A stretch of DNA of 16,236 nucleotides. Origin: JAMXLO01 sp035492535 (lineage in GTDB: Bacteria; Pseudomonadota; Alphaproteobacteria; Acetobacterales; Acetobacteraceae). Shown piece after piece: positions 6,489 through 13,971 of the stretch; positions within the stretch are counted from its first letter, which is position 1, and every line of letters begins with the position of its first letter. The DNA is taken from the NCBI GenBank assembly GCA_035492535.1, contig DATJJM010000282.1, positions 1-16,236 on the forward strand, given 5' to 3'. The position numbers were made by a program, and so were the translations under genes. The notes under the pieces are model-generated. The model had not been told where the DNA came from. It did no database searches and saw nothing but the letters and a program-made list of their open reading frames with translations.

Positions 6489-9400
6489 TCAAACCTCCGA
6501 AGCTTGTCGTTCGATCGCCACTACGCCGGCCCGGCATCGCTCGATCACCGGAACCATCGCCAACCTCCGGGCCAGGCGCAACGCCCTGGTGAAGTTTGCC
6601 TTGGCGGCGGCAACCGACCCAAGTCTGGCGTGCGCCTCTCCCAGCAGCATCAAGGCCAGCGCCTCGTTGCCGCGCTCTCCGTGCGCGCGGGCCACCTCCA
6701 CCGCGCTTTCGGCATGCTTCAGGGCAAGGTCGACCCTTCCGGCAAGCTGATGCGCCTCGGCAAGCCACGCAAGCTCGTTGGCATGGCTGACCAGGATGCC
6801 AATCCGTCGGGTACGTTCCACCGCCTGGTCGATCAGGTCGAACGCCTCCTCGAACTGCCCAAGGCGCGACAGAACATGCCCAAGACATGACATGATGTTC
6901 GTTGACCAAGGGAAGAAGTCCCACTTGCGGCACAGGGCGAGGCTGGCTCGCAACGTCTCCTCCGCTTCCTCCAACCGCCCGCTGAAAGCGAAGGCGAAGC
7001 CTTCGCCGAGATGCGCCAGGGTCCTGCTCAGCGGGTGGTCCGCTTCGTCCGCGAGGCGCCGCATGTCGCTTGCGGCGTTTTCCGCCTCGACTGCCCGGCC
7101 AAGTCTGGACAGTGCCCAGATCAGCCACAGCCGAAAGAACACGACCGAGGGCCCCGGAGTTCCGGCCCACGCCGTTGGGTCATGCGCCTCGAGATCGGCG
7201 ATCAAGGGGCTGAGCGTTGAGACCGTCCCCTCGAAATCGCCGGCCGCGTACGAGGCCTGGGCAGAGAAATAGCGGGCAGCGATCGTCAGGTCGCGATCAT
7301 CCCCGGCCAGTTTGAGCGCGCGCGCCGCAACATCCAGCGCTGCGGCAGGCCGGCCGACCAGTTGCAGATCGCGGGACAGATAGCCGGTGGCCCATGCCAA
7401 CCTGCGCCGATCGCCAAGGCGCCGCGCGAGCCGTTCGGCTTGCATGGAATTCTCCAGGCTTTGCTCAATCCCGGCTGTCGGAAACAGCGAGCCGCGCAGT
7501 TCGAACCGCAGATCGATCTCGCGGGCGAGCAGATCCGCGGACGGTGGCAATCTGCTGCATGCCGCGATGCCCTGCCTGAAGAAGCGGGTCGCTTCGATAT
7601 ACGCCGAGCGGCTCGCCGCGCGGCGTCCGGCGGTCCAGGCGGCAGTCATCACCACGTCCCAGACCTCGCCGAGGACCGAGTGATAAACCAGCGTCTCGGC
7701 CTGGTCGTCGACCCGATCCGGTTCCAATTGGCGCAACGTCTGCACGACCCGCGCGTGGATATCGCGCCGTTCCGCGCGCGGCAGCCTGGAATACGCTACT
7801 TCCTGGATGAGGGCGTGGGAGAACCCAAGTTCGCTGCCCGGCTCGTCGAACCGCCGGAACATTCCTGCCTGGCAGAGCGTGCTCAGGCATAAGTCAAACT
7901 CGCTATCCGACCGGTCGCTCAGCAGACGCCGGAGCGTCGCAAGGTCAAACCTGATGCCGAGTGCCGAGGCCGCGAACAGCACAAGCCTGTAAGAGAGAAT
8001 GACACGATCGATTCTCGCGGAGATGACCGCCTGGATCGTTGCCGGTGTCTGCAAACGCTCTTCGTTGGTTCCATTCTCTCGCTGTTTTTCCCCGGACACA
8101 TCACGAGCGAGTTCTTCAAGGAAAAACGGATTCCCCGATGAACGTTCAATCAGTGCTTGCCGCAATGCGTCATCTGTCAGGCGCGGAAAGGCATTGCGGA
8201 TCAATTGGTCCAGATTGTCCGTCGAGAGTGGCTGCAGCACGAGCGAGTGCGAGAGCGGCCATCTCCACGTGTGGGTGAACTCCGGCCGCTGTGTCGTCAG
8301 CAGAAGCATCTGGCATTCGGATGACGGAGAGAAATCGAGGATGCGAATGCTTTCGTCGTCGGCCCAGTGCAGGTCCTCGATCAACAGCAGCGTGGGATGG
8401 TCCCGTGCGACCGCCCCGAGTAGACCGGCCACGCTCTCGCTGATCGCGTCGCGCCGCCGCTGGGAGCTGAGAGCCTCCCAGGCCGCGTCGTCCTCGCCGA
8501 GAGGGAGACCCAGCAAGGAGAGCAGGGCCGGCATCCAGATCGACGACCCGCCCAGTTCTTCGACACGATCGTAAACCTGGCTGGCCGAGTAATCGACGTC
8601 CGCATGCACGTCGATCCCAAAAACGGATCGCAATAACGACGCAATGAGCTGGTACGGGAGAGCCCGCCCGTAGGATACCGCCTCCGCCCGGATCACCTGC
8701 CAGTCACACTTCTGGAGGGAATGCACGAACTCCCAGGCCAGCCTCGACTTGCCCAGCCCGGCATCGCCAACGATGGCAACCGCGACCGGAGAGATCGTGC
8801 GGGCGGTCCGCGCGTGACGGGCGAGTTGCGCCAACTCCTCATCGCGTCCGACAAAGGGACTCAGGCCGCGCCCGGCCATCGGGCCGAAGCGCAACCCGCT
8901 CTGGCGGATGCCATGCACCGCAAAGACGTCCTGCTCGACGCTGAAGCCACGCAACGCTTGCGGCCCTAGCGGTACGACATCCACATGGCTGCCGGTCAGT
9001 GTGCGAACGCTCGCCGAGCAGAGCGTCGTGCCAGGCCGCGCCAGGGCCTGAAGACGTGATGCCAGGTGAACCGTCACGCCGAACACGGGATAGGTATCGG
9101 TATCGGACATGTCGGTGCCGGCTACGCTGAGCAGCGTCATACCGGACGCGAGACCGACGCGAATCTGAACGCGCTCGTCCAGCACGGCACACGCTTCGTG
9201 CATGCGTTGTGCTGCGCAACAGGCCCGGAGCGCATGGTCCTCCTGGCTGAGCGGTGCGCCAAACAACGCCATGATCGCGTCACCCAGCACCCGGTTCAGC
9301 GTTCCGCCGAACGCCTCCACCGACTCGACCAAGGCATCAACGGCCGGTTCCAGGATCGAACGCGCGTCGTCAGGCGAACGATCGGCCACCAGCTCAGTCG

Positions 9401-9584
9401 ATCCAACGATATCGGCGAACAGAACCGTGACGTATTTGACCTCGCTGGCGAGTGGAGCTTCGGAGGCCGGCACGGAGACCGATGGCAGGGCCGTGCCGCA
9501 CTGGTCGCAGAACCGCGCGCCGGCACGGCCGACGCAGCCGCACTTGGTGCAAGCCTTCGACTCGCCCGGCGCGCTGTCAGACAT
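6489..9584 (-). CDS. Zinc-ribbon / class III cyclase-like / AAA-type ATPase / TPR signalling protein
   Basis: A 1031-residue multidomain protein. An N-terminal zinc ribbon uses C12, C15, C26 and C29. A class III nucleotide cyclase domain covers about 48-225, with metal-binding D58 (LFADIVGST) and D102 (LGDAIMALFGAP). A COG3899-like predicted ATPase domain covers about 243-500, with Walker A GDAGLGKS (273-280) and a Walker B-like LLLIEDLHWADD (399-410). A helical region and TPR-like repeats run from about 640 to 1010. This architecture is common in alphaproteobacteria, actinobacteria and cyanobacteria. In the cyclase domain the substrate lysine is R98, the base-specificity position is P166 and the transition-state asparagine is H173, while R177 is kept. 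Catalysis is therefore doubtful. There are no membrane segments, so it should be a cytoplasmic signalling or scaffold protein. GGGGGCGG precedes the ATG. It lies 44 bp after the GYD gene and 3 bp before the phosphatase-like gene. Confidence 0.92.
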   Translation of the reverse strand: MSDSAPGESKACTKCGCVGRAGARFCDQCGTALPSVSVPASEAPLASEVKYVTVLFADIVGSTELVADRSPDDARSILEPAVDALVESVEAFGGTLNRVLGDAIMALFGAPLSQEDHALRACCAAQRMHEACAVLDERVQIRVGLASGMTLLSVAGTDMSDTDTYPVFGVTVHLASRLQALARPGTTLCSASVRTLTGSHVDVVPLGPQALRGFSVEQDVFAVHGIRQSGLRFGPMAGRGLSPFVGRDEELAQLARHARTARTISPVAVAIVGDAGLGKSRLAWEFVHSLQKCDWQVIRAEAVSYGRALPYQLIASLLRSVFGIDVHADVDYSASQVYDRVEELGGSSIWMPALLSLLGLPLGEDDAAWEALSSQRRRDAISESVAGLLGAVARDHPTLLLIEDLHWADDESIRILDFSPSSECQMLLLTTQRPEFTHTWRWPLSHSLVLQPLSTDNLDQLIRNAFPRLTDDALRQALIERSSGNPFFLEELARDVSGEKQRENGTNEERLQTPATIQAVISARIDRVILSYRLVLFAASALGIRFDLATLRRLLSDRSDSEFDLCLSTLCQAGMFRRFDEPGSELGFSHALIQEVAYSRLPRAERRDIHARVVQTLRQLEPDRVDDQAETLVYHSVLGEVWDVVMTAAWTAGRRAASRSAYIEATRFFRQGIAACSRLPPSADLLAREIDLRFELRGSLFPTAGIEQSLENSMQAERLARRLGDRRRLAWATGYLSRDLQLVGRPAAALDVAARALKLAGDDRDLTIAARYFSAQASYAAGDFEGTVSTLSPLIADLEAHDPTAWAGTPGPSVVFFRLWLIWALSRLGRAVEAENAASDMRRLADEADHPLSRTLAHLGEGFAFAFSGRLEEAEETLRASLALCRKWDFFPWSTNIMSCLGHVLSRLGQFEEAFDLIDQAVERTRRIGILVSHANELAWLAEAHQLAGRVDLALKHAESAVEVARAHGERGNEALALMLLGEAHARLGSVAAAKANFTRALRLARRLAMVPVIERCRAGVVAIERQASEV

Positions 9585-9628
9585 ACTGCCGCCCCCGATC
9601 GCTCACGGCGCAGGAGGACGGGCGGGTC

Positions 9629-10048
9629 TCACGGAGTACCTGATCCTGGTCCGGTGTAGCCGGTCCTGGCCATCGCAGCTTTGGCGCTGGTCACCGACGC
9701 AGTGACCGCATCCTCGAATGGCATCATCGCGATGAGGTCGATCGTGTCGATGCCAGGCTGCGCCGAAAGCGCGGCGTGGAACGCCCTCGCTGCGTTCTTG
9801 TCGGGCATTGCAAGCACGGCCATCAGATCATGACCGCCGAACATGGCAAACTTGTCGGTTACCACGTGGTGGAGTGCGTCATTCTTGAACGCCGGCGTGT
9901 CATAGAAGTGGAACGACGCGAACGAACCACCCAGATGGGCGATCAGGCCGCGAACCGATGCCATGCGTTGATCGAAATTCGCCGCCTTGTCCACGATATC
10001 CTTCCAACCGTCAGTGCTGTACGTAAGGCGCAGGAGATAGTGTTCCAT
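9629..10048 (-). CDS. GYD domain protein
   Basis: A 139-residue protein whose first ~105 residues match the GYD family (small ferredoxin-like alpha/beta fold). It starts MEHYLLRLTYSTDGWKDI, followed by RGLIAHLGGSFASFHFYD, FAMFGGHDLMAVLAMPD and a closing IDLIAMMPFEDA. These proteins are usually about 100 residues and of unknown biochemical role; the extra C-terminal tail is Ala/Thr/Gly-rich and probably flexible. Only a weak purine patch (GAGAA) precedes the ATG. It is the first gene of the minus-strand run, divergent from the dehydrogenase genes and 44 bp before the cyclase-like gene. The promoter for the run should lie in the divergent gap. Confidence 0.87.
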   Translation of the reverse strand: MEHYLLRLTYSTDGWKDIVDKAANFDQRMASVRGLIAHLGGSFASFHFYDTPAFKNDALHHVVTDKFAMFGGHDLMAVLAMPDKNAARAFHAALSAQPGIDTIDLIAMMPFEDAVTASVTSAKAAMARTGYTGPGSGTP

Positions 10049-10173
10049 CTTGGAGTTCTCGCCCGGCTTGATTCACGCCTTGTCTTGCATAGTCCGCGCC
10101 ACCTTTCAATCGTGCGGCCGGAGGGGCAGGCTCGGCTCTTGATCCACCCACCGCGCCAATGCAACGGTGCCAC
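10049..10173. promoter_or_regulatory. Divergent intergenic region between the GYD gene and the dehydrogenase operon
   Basis: This 125-base gap separates two divergent transcription units and should hold promoters for both. On the plus strand a TTGCATAGT patch (10085-10093) resembles an extended -10 box, with GGCTTG 17 bases upstream as a poor -35. No clear operator palindrome was seen. The location is firm by gene arrangement; the boxes are weak. Confidence 0.35.
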
Positions 10174-11277
10174 ATGGCCTACGATCTTATCGTCATCGGT
10201 GGCGGCCTTGTCGGCGGGGCCATCGCCTGGGGCGCGGCGCGGGACGGTGCCTCGGTCGCATTGATCGATCAGGGCGACATCGCCTTCCGTGCCGCACGCG
10301 GCAATTTCGGTCTGGTGTGGGTGCAGAGCAAAGGCGCCGGCATGCCGGCGTACGCCCACTGGACCCGAACCTCTGCCGAACTCTGGCCGCAACTGTCCGG
10401 CGCGCTCGCCGAATCCACCGACATCGATGTCGCGCTGAAACAACGCGGCGGCCTTGCCTTCTGTCTCAGCGACCGGGAATTCGAGGATCGCGCCGCACTG
10501 CTGCATCGTATGCACAATGAGAGTGGCGATATCGGCACGCGCATGGTCGATCGCGCCGAGCTGCGAACGATGGTCCCAGGCCTCGGCGATCGCGTGGTCG
10601 GCGCCTCATACTGCCCGATCGACGGCGAGGCGCATTCGCTCTATCTGCTGCGCGCCCTGCACAGTGCCTTGCTGAAGCTCGGCGGCGAGTACCTGCCGGG
10701 GCGAACGGTGGACGGGATCGATGCATTCCCGCGCAGCTTCACCGTCCGCGTCGGCGCCGAACGCTTCAATGCCGCAAAGGTTGTGATCGCTGCTGGCCTC
10801 GGCAGCCGTGAGCTCGCCGAGATGGTCGGGCTGAGCATGCCGGTGGTGCCGTCACGCGGCCAGATCATCGTCACCGAACGCGTGCGGCCATTCCTCGATT
10901 ACACCTGCCATACGTTGCGCCAGACCGTCGAAGGCACGGTGATGCTCGGCGACTCACAGGAAGATGCCGGCTTCGATACATCCATCGGTGTCCCCGTCTT
11001 GCAGGACATCGCCAACCGCAACCTCGCGGTGTTCCCCGCGCTGAAAGACGCAACGATCGTGCGGGTATGGGCAGCATTGCGCGTGATGTCACCCGACGGC
11101 TTCCCGATCTATGAGCAGTCGCAGCGCTATCCAGGCGCGTTCGCCGCAACCTGCCACAGCGGGGTGACATTGGCCGGTGCGCATGCCTTGGCGCTGGCCC
11201 CCGCCATCATGGCCGGCGAACTGCCCGAACGATTTGATGCCTTCCACAGCAGGCGGTTCGATGTTCCGGCGACTTGA
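10174..11277 (+). CDS. DAO-family FAD oxidoreductase, small flavoprotein subunit of a heterotrimeric dehydrogenase
   Basis: A 367-residue D-amino-acid oxidase/glycine oxidase-like flavoprotein. The N-terminus has the dinucleotide motif LIVIGGGLVGGAIAWGAA, with an acidic strand end at VALIDQGD. A mid-protein VVIAAGLGSRELAEMVGL segment follows, and the C-terminal region has VWAALRVMSPDGFPIYE and CHSGVTLAGAHALALAP, matching HcnC, the opine oxidase small subunit and the D-hydroxyproline dehydrogenase subunit. I choose ATG 10174 (MAYDLIVIGG) over ATG 10159 because the Rossmann strand then begins at residue 4, as is usual, and neither start has a strong Shine-Dalgarno. Its end overlaps the next gene by 17 bases. 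It should carry the substrate-oxidising FAD site. No twin-arginine or Sec signal is seen, so the complex is cytoplasmic or peripheral to the inner membrane. The substrate is unknown; a cyclic or secondary amine, or an amino acid, is likely. Confidence 0.9.
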   Translation: MAYDLIVIGGGLVGGAIAWGAARDGASVALIDQGDIAFRAARGNFGLVWVQSKGAGMPAYAHWTRTSAELWPQLSGALAESTDIDVALKQRGGLAFCLSDREFEDRAALLHRMHNESGDIGTRMVDRAELRTMVPGLGDRVVGASYCPIDGEAHSLYLLRALHSALLKLGGEYLPGRTVDGIDAFPRSFTVRVGAERFNAAKVVIAAGLGSRELAEMVGLSMPVVPSRGQIIVTERVRPFLDYTCHTLRQTVEGTVMLGDSQEDAGFDTSIGVPVLQDIANRNLAVFPALKDATIVRVWAALRVMSPDGFPIYEQSQRYPGAFAATCHSGVTLAGAHALALAPAIMAGELPERFDAFHSRRFDVPAT

Positions 11278-11551
11278 AACGTCCGCGGACGTTGTCCGCT
11301 TCGACTTCGAAGGCCGCACGATCATTGCGCGCCCAGGCGATACGGTGGCAGCGGCACTGCTGGCCGCCGGCGAAATCACGCTGCGTGTCACCGCCGTATC
11401 CGGTTCCCCGCGCGCGCCCTATTGCATGATGGGCGTGTGCTTCGAATGCCTGATGGAGATCGACGGTGCCGGCAATCGCCAGGCCTGCCTCACTCCGGTG
11501 GTCGAAGGCATGCAGGTACGCCGCCAGAGCGGCGCGCGAGGTGTCCTGTGA
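11261..11551 (+). CDS. [2Fe-2S] ferredoxin-like small subunit of the heterotrimeric dehydrogenase
   Basis: A 96-residue protein like HcnA and the gamma subunit of D-hydroxyproline dehydrogenase, related to the N-terminus of sarcosine oxidase alpha. The cluster ligands are C55, C60 and C63 in PYCMMGVCFECL and C76 in RQACLTPV, the plant-type C-x4-C-x2-C...C arrangement. The N-terminal half has the expected ARPGDTVAAALLAAG ubiquitin-like segment. The start is ATG 11261, with AGGCGG four bases upstream. An upstream in-frame ATG at 11177 lies inside the previous gene in a shadow frame and gives a Trp/Pro-rich extension, so I reject it. The gene overlaps its upstream neighbour by 17 bases and its downstream neighbour by 4 (GTGA). 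It should relay electrons between the two flavoprotein subunits. Confidence 0.92.
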   Translation: MFRRLETSADVVRFDFEGRTIIARPGDTVAAALLAAGEITLRVTAVSGSPRAPYCMMGVCFECLMEIDGAGNRQACLTPVVEGMQVRRQSGARGVL

Positions 11552-12936
11552 CCCCAGTCGTCGTGATCGGCGCGGGCCCGGCAGGCCTTGCGGCGGCAAC
11601 GCTGCTGGCAGACCAACAGGTCCCGGTCCTGCTGCTGGATGAACAGCCCGCTCCTGGCGGCCAGATCTATCGCAACATCGAACGGGCCGCCGCCATGCCC
11701 GAGCTGCTGAAGGCCCTCGGCCGCGATTACCAGCTCGGCACGCAGCTTGCCCAACGTTTCCGCGCAAGCGGCGCCAAGTATCAGCCGGGCACGCAGGTCT
11801 GGCAGGTCACGCCGCAACGTGAAGTCTGGTTCAGCCAGAGTGGCCATTCGCAGCAGATACGCGCCGACGCAGTCATCCTTGCGACCGGTGCGATGGAGCG
11901 TCCTGTCCCGGTGCCGGGCTGGACGTTGCCCGGCGTCATCACCGCCGGCGCGTTGCAGATCATGCTGAAGTCGTCCGCATTGGTGCCGGACGAGCCGTTT
12001 GTCATCGCCGGCTCCGGGCCGCTGCTTTACCTGCTGGTGCAGCAATGCCTGTCGGCAGGAGCACGGCCGGCCGCGGTACTCGACACCACGGCACGCGAAA
12101 ACCGGCGGGCCGCACTGCGTCATCTGCCGGGGGCGGCATCCACGAGCGAGGGCCGCCGCTATCTGGCCAAAGGGTTGGCGATGCTCGCAACACTGCGTCG
12201 CAGTGGCGTACCGCGGTATCGACACGTCACTGACATTCGTATCGACGGGCACGATTCTGTCACCGGGATCTCATTCCGTGCCGATGGCGCTCCACATCGC
12301 GTTGACGCACGGCTCGTCGCCCTGCACGAGGGCGTCATCCCGGCCCAGCAACTGCCCCGCTCGATCGGCTGCGACTACGTGTGGGACGACGTCCAGCGCT
12401 GTTTCGCGCCAAAGCTCGATGCCTGGGGCAACAGTTCGATCGATGGCGTGCTGATCGCCGGTGACGTCGGCGGCATCGGCGGCGCACGCGCCGCGGAACA
12501 TGCCGGCCGGCTGACCGCGTACGAAACGCTGCGGCGCCTGGGCCGCATCGATGGCGCGCGACGCGACGCGCTGGCCGCCGCCGATCAGCGAGCCAGGCAA
12601 TCGCATCTGGCAATCCGGCGCTTCCTGGATGTGCGTTACGCGCCGCGCAACGAGATCCTCCGCCCCGCCAACGACGTGACAGTGTGCCGCTGCGAGGAAA
12701 TCGTCGCCGGCTCGGTGCGCGCCGTGGTGCGGCAAGGCTGCCTTGGTCCCAATCAGGCCAAGGCATTCCTTCGCGCCGGCATGGGCGCCTGCCAAGGGCG
12801 CCTGTGCGGCCCGGTGGTCACCGAACTCATCGCGGCGGAACGCGGCGTCCCGCCGGAAGAGGTCGGCTACTACCGCATCCGCCCGCCGCTGAAACCGATC
12901 ACGCTGGGCGAACTGGTTTCAGCGGAAACGAAGTGA
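11548..12936 (+). CDS. Large FAD/NAD(P)-binding and BFD-type [2Fe-2S] subunit of the heterotrimeric dehydrogenase
   Basis: A 462-residue flavoprotein of the HcnB / opine oxidase / D-hydroxyproline dehydrogenase large-subunit type. Landmarks are the N-terminal FAD motif VVVIGAGPAGLAAA (4-17), DEQPAPGGQIYR (31-42), ATGAMERPVPVPGW (112-125), a second nucleotide fold at FVIAGSGPLLYLL (151-163), and the FAD-closing VLIAGDVGGIGGA (301-313). The C-terminal BFD-like domain has C380 and C382 (CRCEE) and C415 and C420 (GACQGRLCG), expected to bind a second [2Fe-2S] cluster. The start is GTG 11548, overlapping the TGA of the small subunit by four bases and preceded by GAGG. A longer in-frame ATG at 11422 would run through the small-subunit gene and is rejected. 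The three genes form a complete heterotrimer operon; the order of subunits differs from the classical hcnA-hcnB-hcnC order. Confidence 0.93.
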   Translation: MTPVVVIGAGPAGLAAATLLADQQVPVLLLDEQPAPGGQIYRNIERAAAMPELLKALGRDYQLGTQLAQRFRASGAKYQPGTQVWQVTPQREVWFSQSGHSQQIRADAVILATGAMERPVPVPGWTLPGVITAGALQIMLKSSALVPDEPFVIAGSGPLLYLLVQQCLSAGARPAAVLDTTARENRRAALRHLPGAASTSEGRRYLAKGLAMLATLRRSGVPRYRHVTDIRIDGHDSVTGISFRADGAPHRVDARLVALHEGVIPAQQLPRSIGCDYVWDDVQRCFAPKLDAWGNSSIDGVLIAGDVGGIGGARAAEHAGRLTAYETLRRLGRIDGARRDALAAADQRARQSHLAIRRFLDVRYAPRNEILRPANDVTVCRCEEIVAGSVRAVVRQGCLGPNQAKAFLRAGMGACQGRLCGPVVTELIAAERGVPPEEVGYYRIRPPLKPITLGELVSAETK

Positions 12937-12948
12937 CCCTCCAACCGT

Positions 12949-13806
12949 TCAGGTATTGACCTGTCGGATCAGCTTTGCCCAGCGGTCCAGAATCGGCAGG
13001 GTGGTATCCGCCTTTTCCGACGCCAGGCTCACACTCACCCGCACCGCCCCGAGATCGCGATAGCGCTTCAGCAGGTCCGCATCTTCCTGCACGTTGAACA
13101 GCGTGATCGGGCAGGTTGCCTCGTCGCGGCCAGCCTCCTTCAGCATTTCGCGGAACTTCGGCACGTATGTGAACACGTCACCATACTGACCGGGCCGCCC
13201 GGCAAGCGGAATCCAGCCCTCGCCATAACGCACCGCACGGCGCGCCGCCTGCGGGAACGCACCACCGACGATCACGGGAGGATGCGGCTTCTGCACCGCC
13301 TTCGGCCAGGTCATCATCTCCGGGAAGTTGACCAGCTCGCCGTGATACTCGGCCTTAGACTTAGTCCAGATAAGCTTCATTGCCTCGACGCGTTCACGCA
13401 CCAGCTTGGCACGAGTCGTGAAGACGGTGCCGTGGTCTTCCATCTCCTCGGCATTCCAGCCGATGCCGATGCCGAACAGGAAGCGTCCCCCCGACACCTG
13501 GTCGATCGAGGCAACCAGCTTCGCGGTCTGGATGGTATCGCGCTGGTTCACCAGGCAGACTCCGGTGCCCACCTTCAGTGTCTTGGTGGCCATCGCGGCG
13601 GCCGTCAGCGTGACGAACGGATCCATCACATCGTAGTACGCCTTCGGCAGATCACCGCCCCCCGGATAGGGCGAGCGTCGCGACGTCGGAATGTGCGAAT
13701 GCTCGGGCGCCCAGACCGATTCGAAGCCGCGCGCCTCCAGCGCCTGCGCCAGTTCGCCTGGAGCCATGGAATAGTCAGTAAAGAACATTGATGCGCCGAA
13801 ATGCAT
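12949..13806 (-). CDS. Luciferase-like (LLM) flavin- or F420-dependent oxidoreductase
   Basis: A 285-residue TIM-barrel protein of the bacterial luciferase-like family, closest in pattern to the TIGR03619-type F420-dependent group. It has GFESVWAPEHSHIP (29-42, counted from the chosen start), LKVGTGVCLVNQRD, GRFLFGIGIGWNAEEM, KPHPPVIVGGAFPQAARRA and EGWIPLAG. The start is ATG 13806 (MHFGASMFF), because GGGAGG (13813-13818) lies six bases upstream of it. The in-frame ATG at 13812 would abut the Shine-Dalgarno and is rejected. No F420 biosynthesis gene is in the window, so cofactor choice between F420 and FMN is open. The gene is convergent with the dehydrogenase operon, only 12 bp apart, and divergent from the methyltransferase gene. 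The substrate is unknown. Confidence 0.92.
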   Translation of the reverse strand: MHFGASMFFTDYSMAPGELAQALEARGFESVWAPEHSHIPTSRRSPYPGGGDLPKAYYDVMDPFVTLTAAAMATKTLKVGTGVCLVNQRDTIQTAKLVASIDQVSGGRFLFGIGIGWNAEEMEDHGTVFTTRAKLVRERVEAMKLIWTKSKAEYHGELVNFPEMMTWPKAVQKPHPPVIVGGAFPQAARRAVRYGEGWIPLAGRPGQYGDVFTYVPKFREMLKEAGRDEATCPITLFNVQEDADLLKRYRDLGAVRVSVSLASEKADTTLPILDRWAKLIRQVNT

Positions 13807-13971
13807 GGTCATCCTCCCGCTGTGCTGCCAATCAGCCTTGCGGCAAGTCTAGCGGAACCGGGCGGGAATGCACGCCGGGGCGGAAGTGAACCCGCCCACC
13901 CGCCTCACGTTCAGAATGCGTTCATCAGTCGCGCGCAGCCTCCGCCTGGTCTAGCAGCGGGAGGAACAAGG
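13807..13971. promoter_or_regulatory. Divergent promoter region between the LLM oxidoreductase and the methyltransferase
   Basis: This 165-base gap lies between divergent genes. It contains a perfect 5-1-5 inverted repeat, CTTGC-G-GCAAG (13837-13847), about 30 bases upstream of the LLM start, and a 6-bp stem GGGCGG/CCGCCC with an 8-base loop (13878-13897) nearer the middle. Either could be an operator or leader hairpin. No convincing -35/-10 pair was identified. Confidence 0.35.

Noticed and set aside
6009..6890. Plus-strand open frame of 293 codons over the phosphatase-like and cyclase-like genes
   Set aside because: It spans the junction of two well-supported minus-strand genes and shows no domain.
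6478..7170. Minus-strand 230-codon frame inside the 3' end of the cyclase-like gene
   Set aside because: It is an alternate frame of the TPR region with Gly/Arg-rich composition; the TPR frame is continuous and in phase with the rest of the protein.
10174..12936. Naming the dehydrogenase genes hcnC, hcnA and hcnB
   Set aside because: The family match is solid but gene order differs and the same architecture serves opine oxidases and D-hydroxyproline dehydrogenase, so a cyanide-synthase name would be over-specific.
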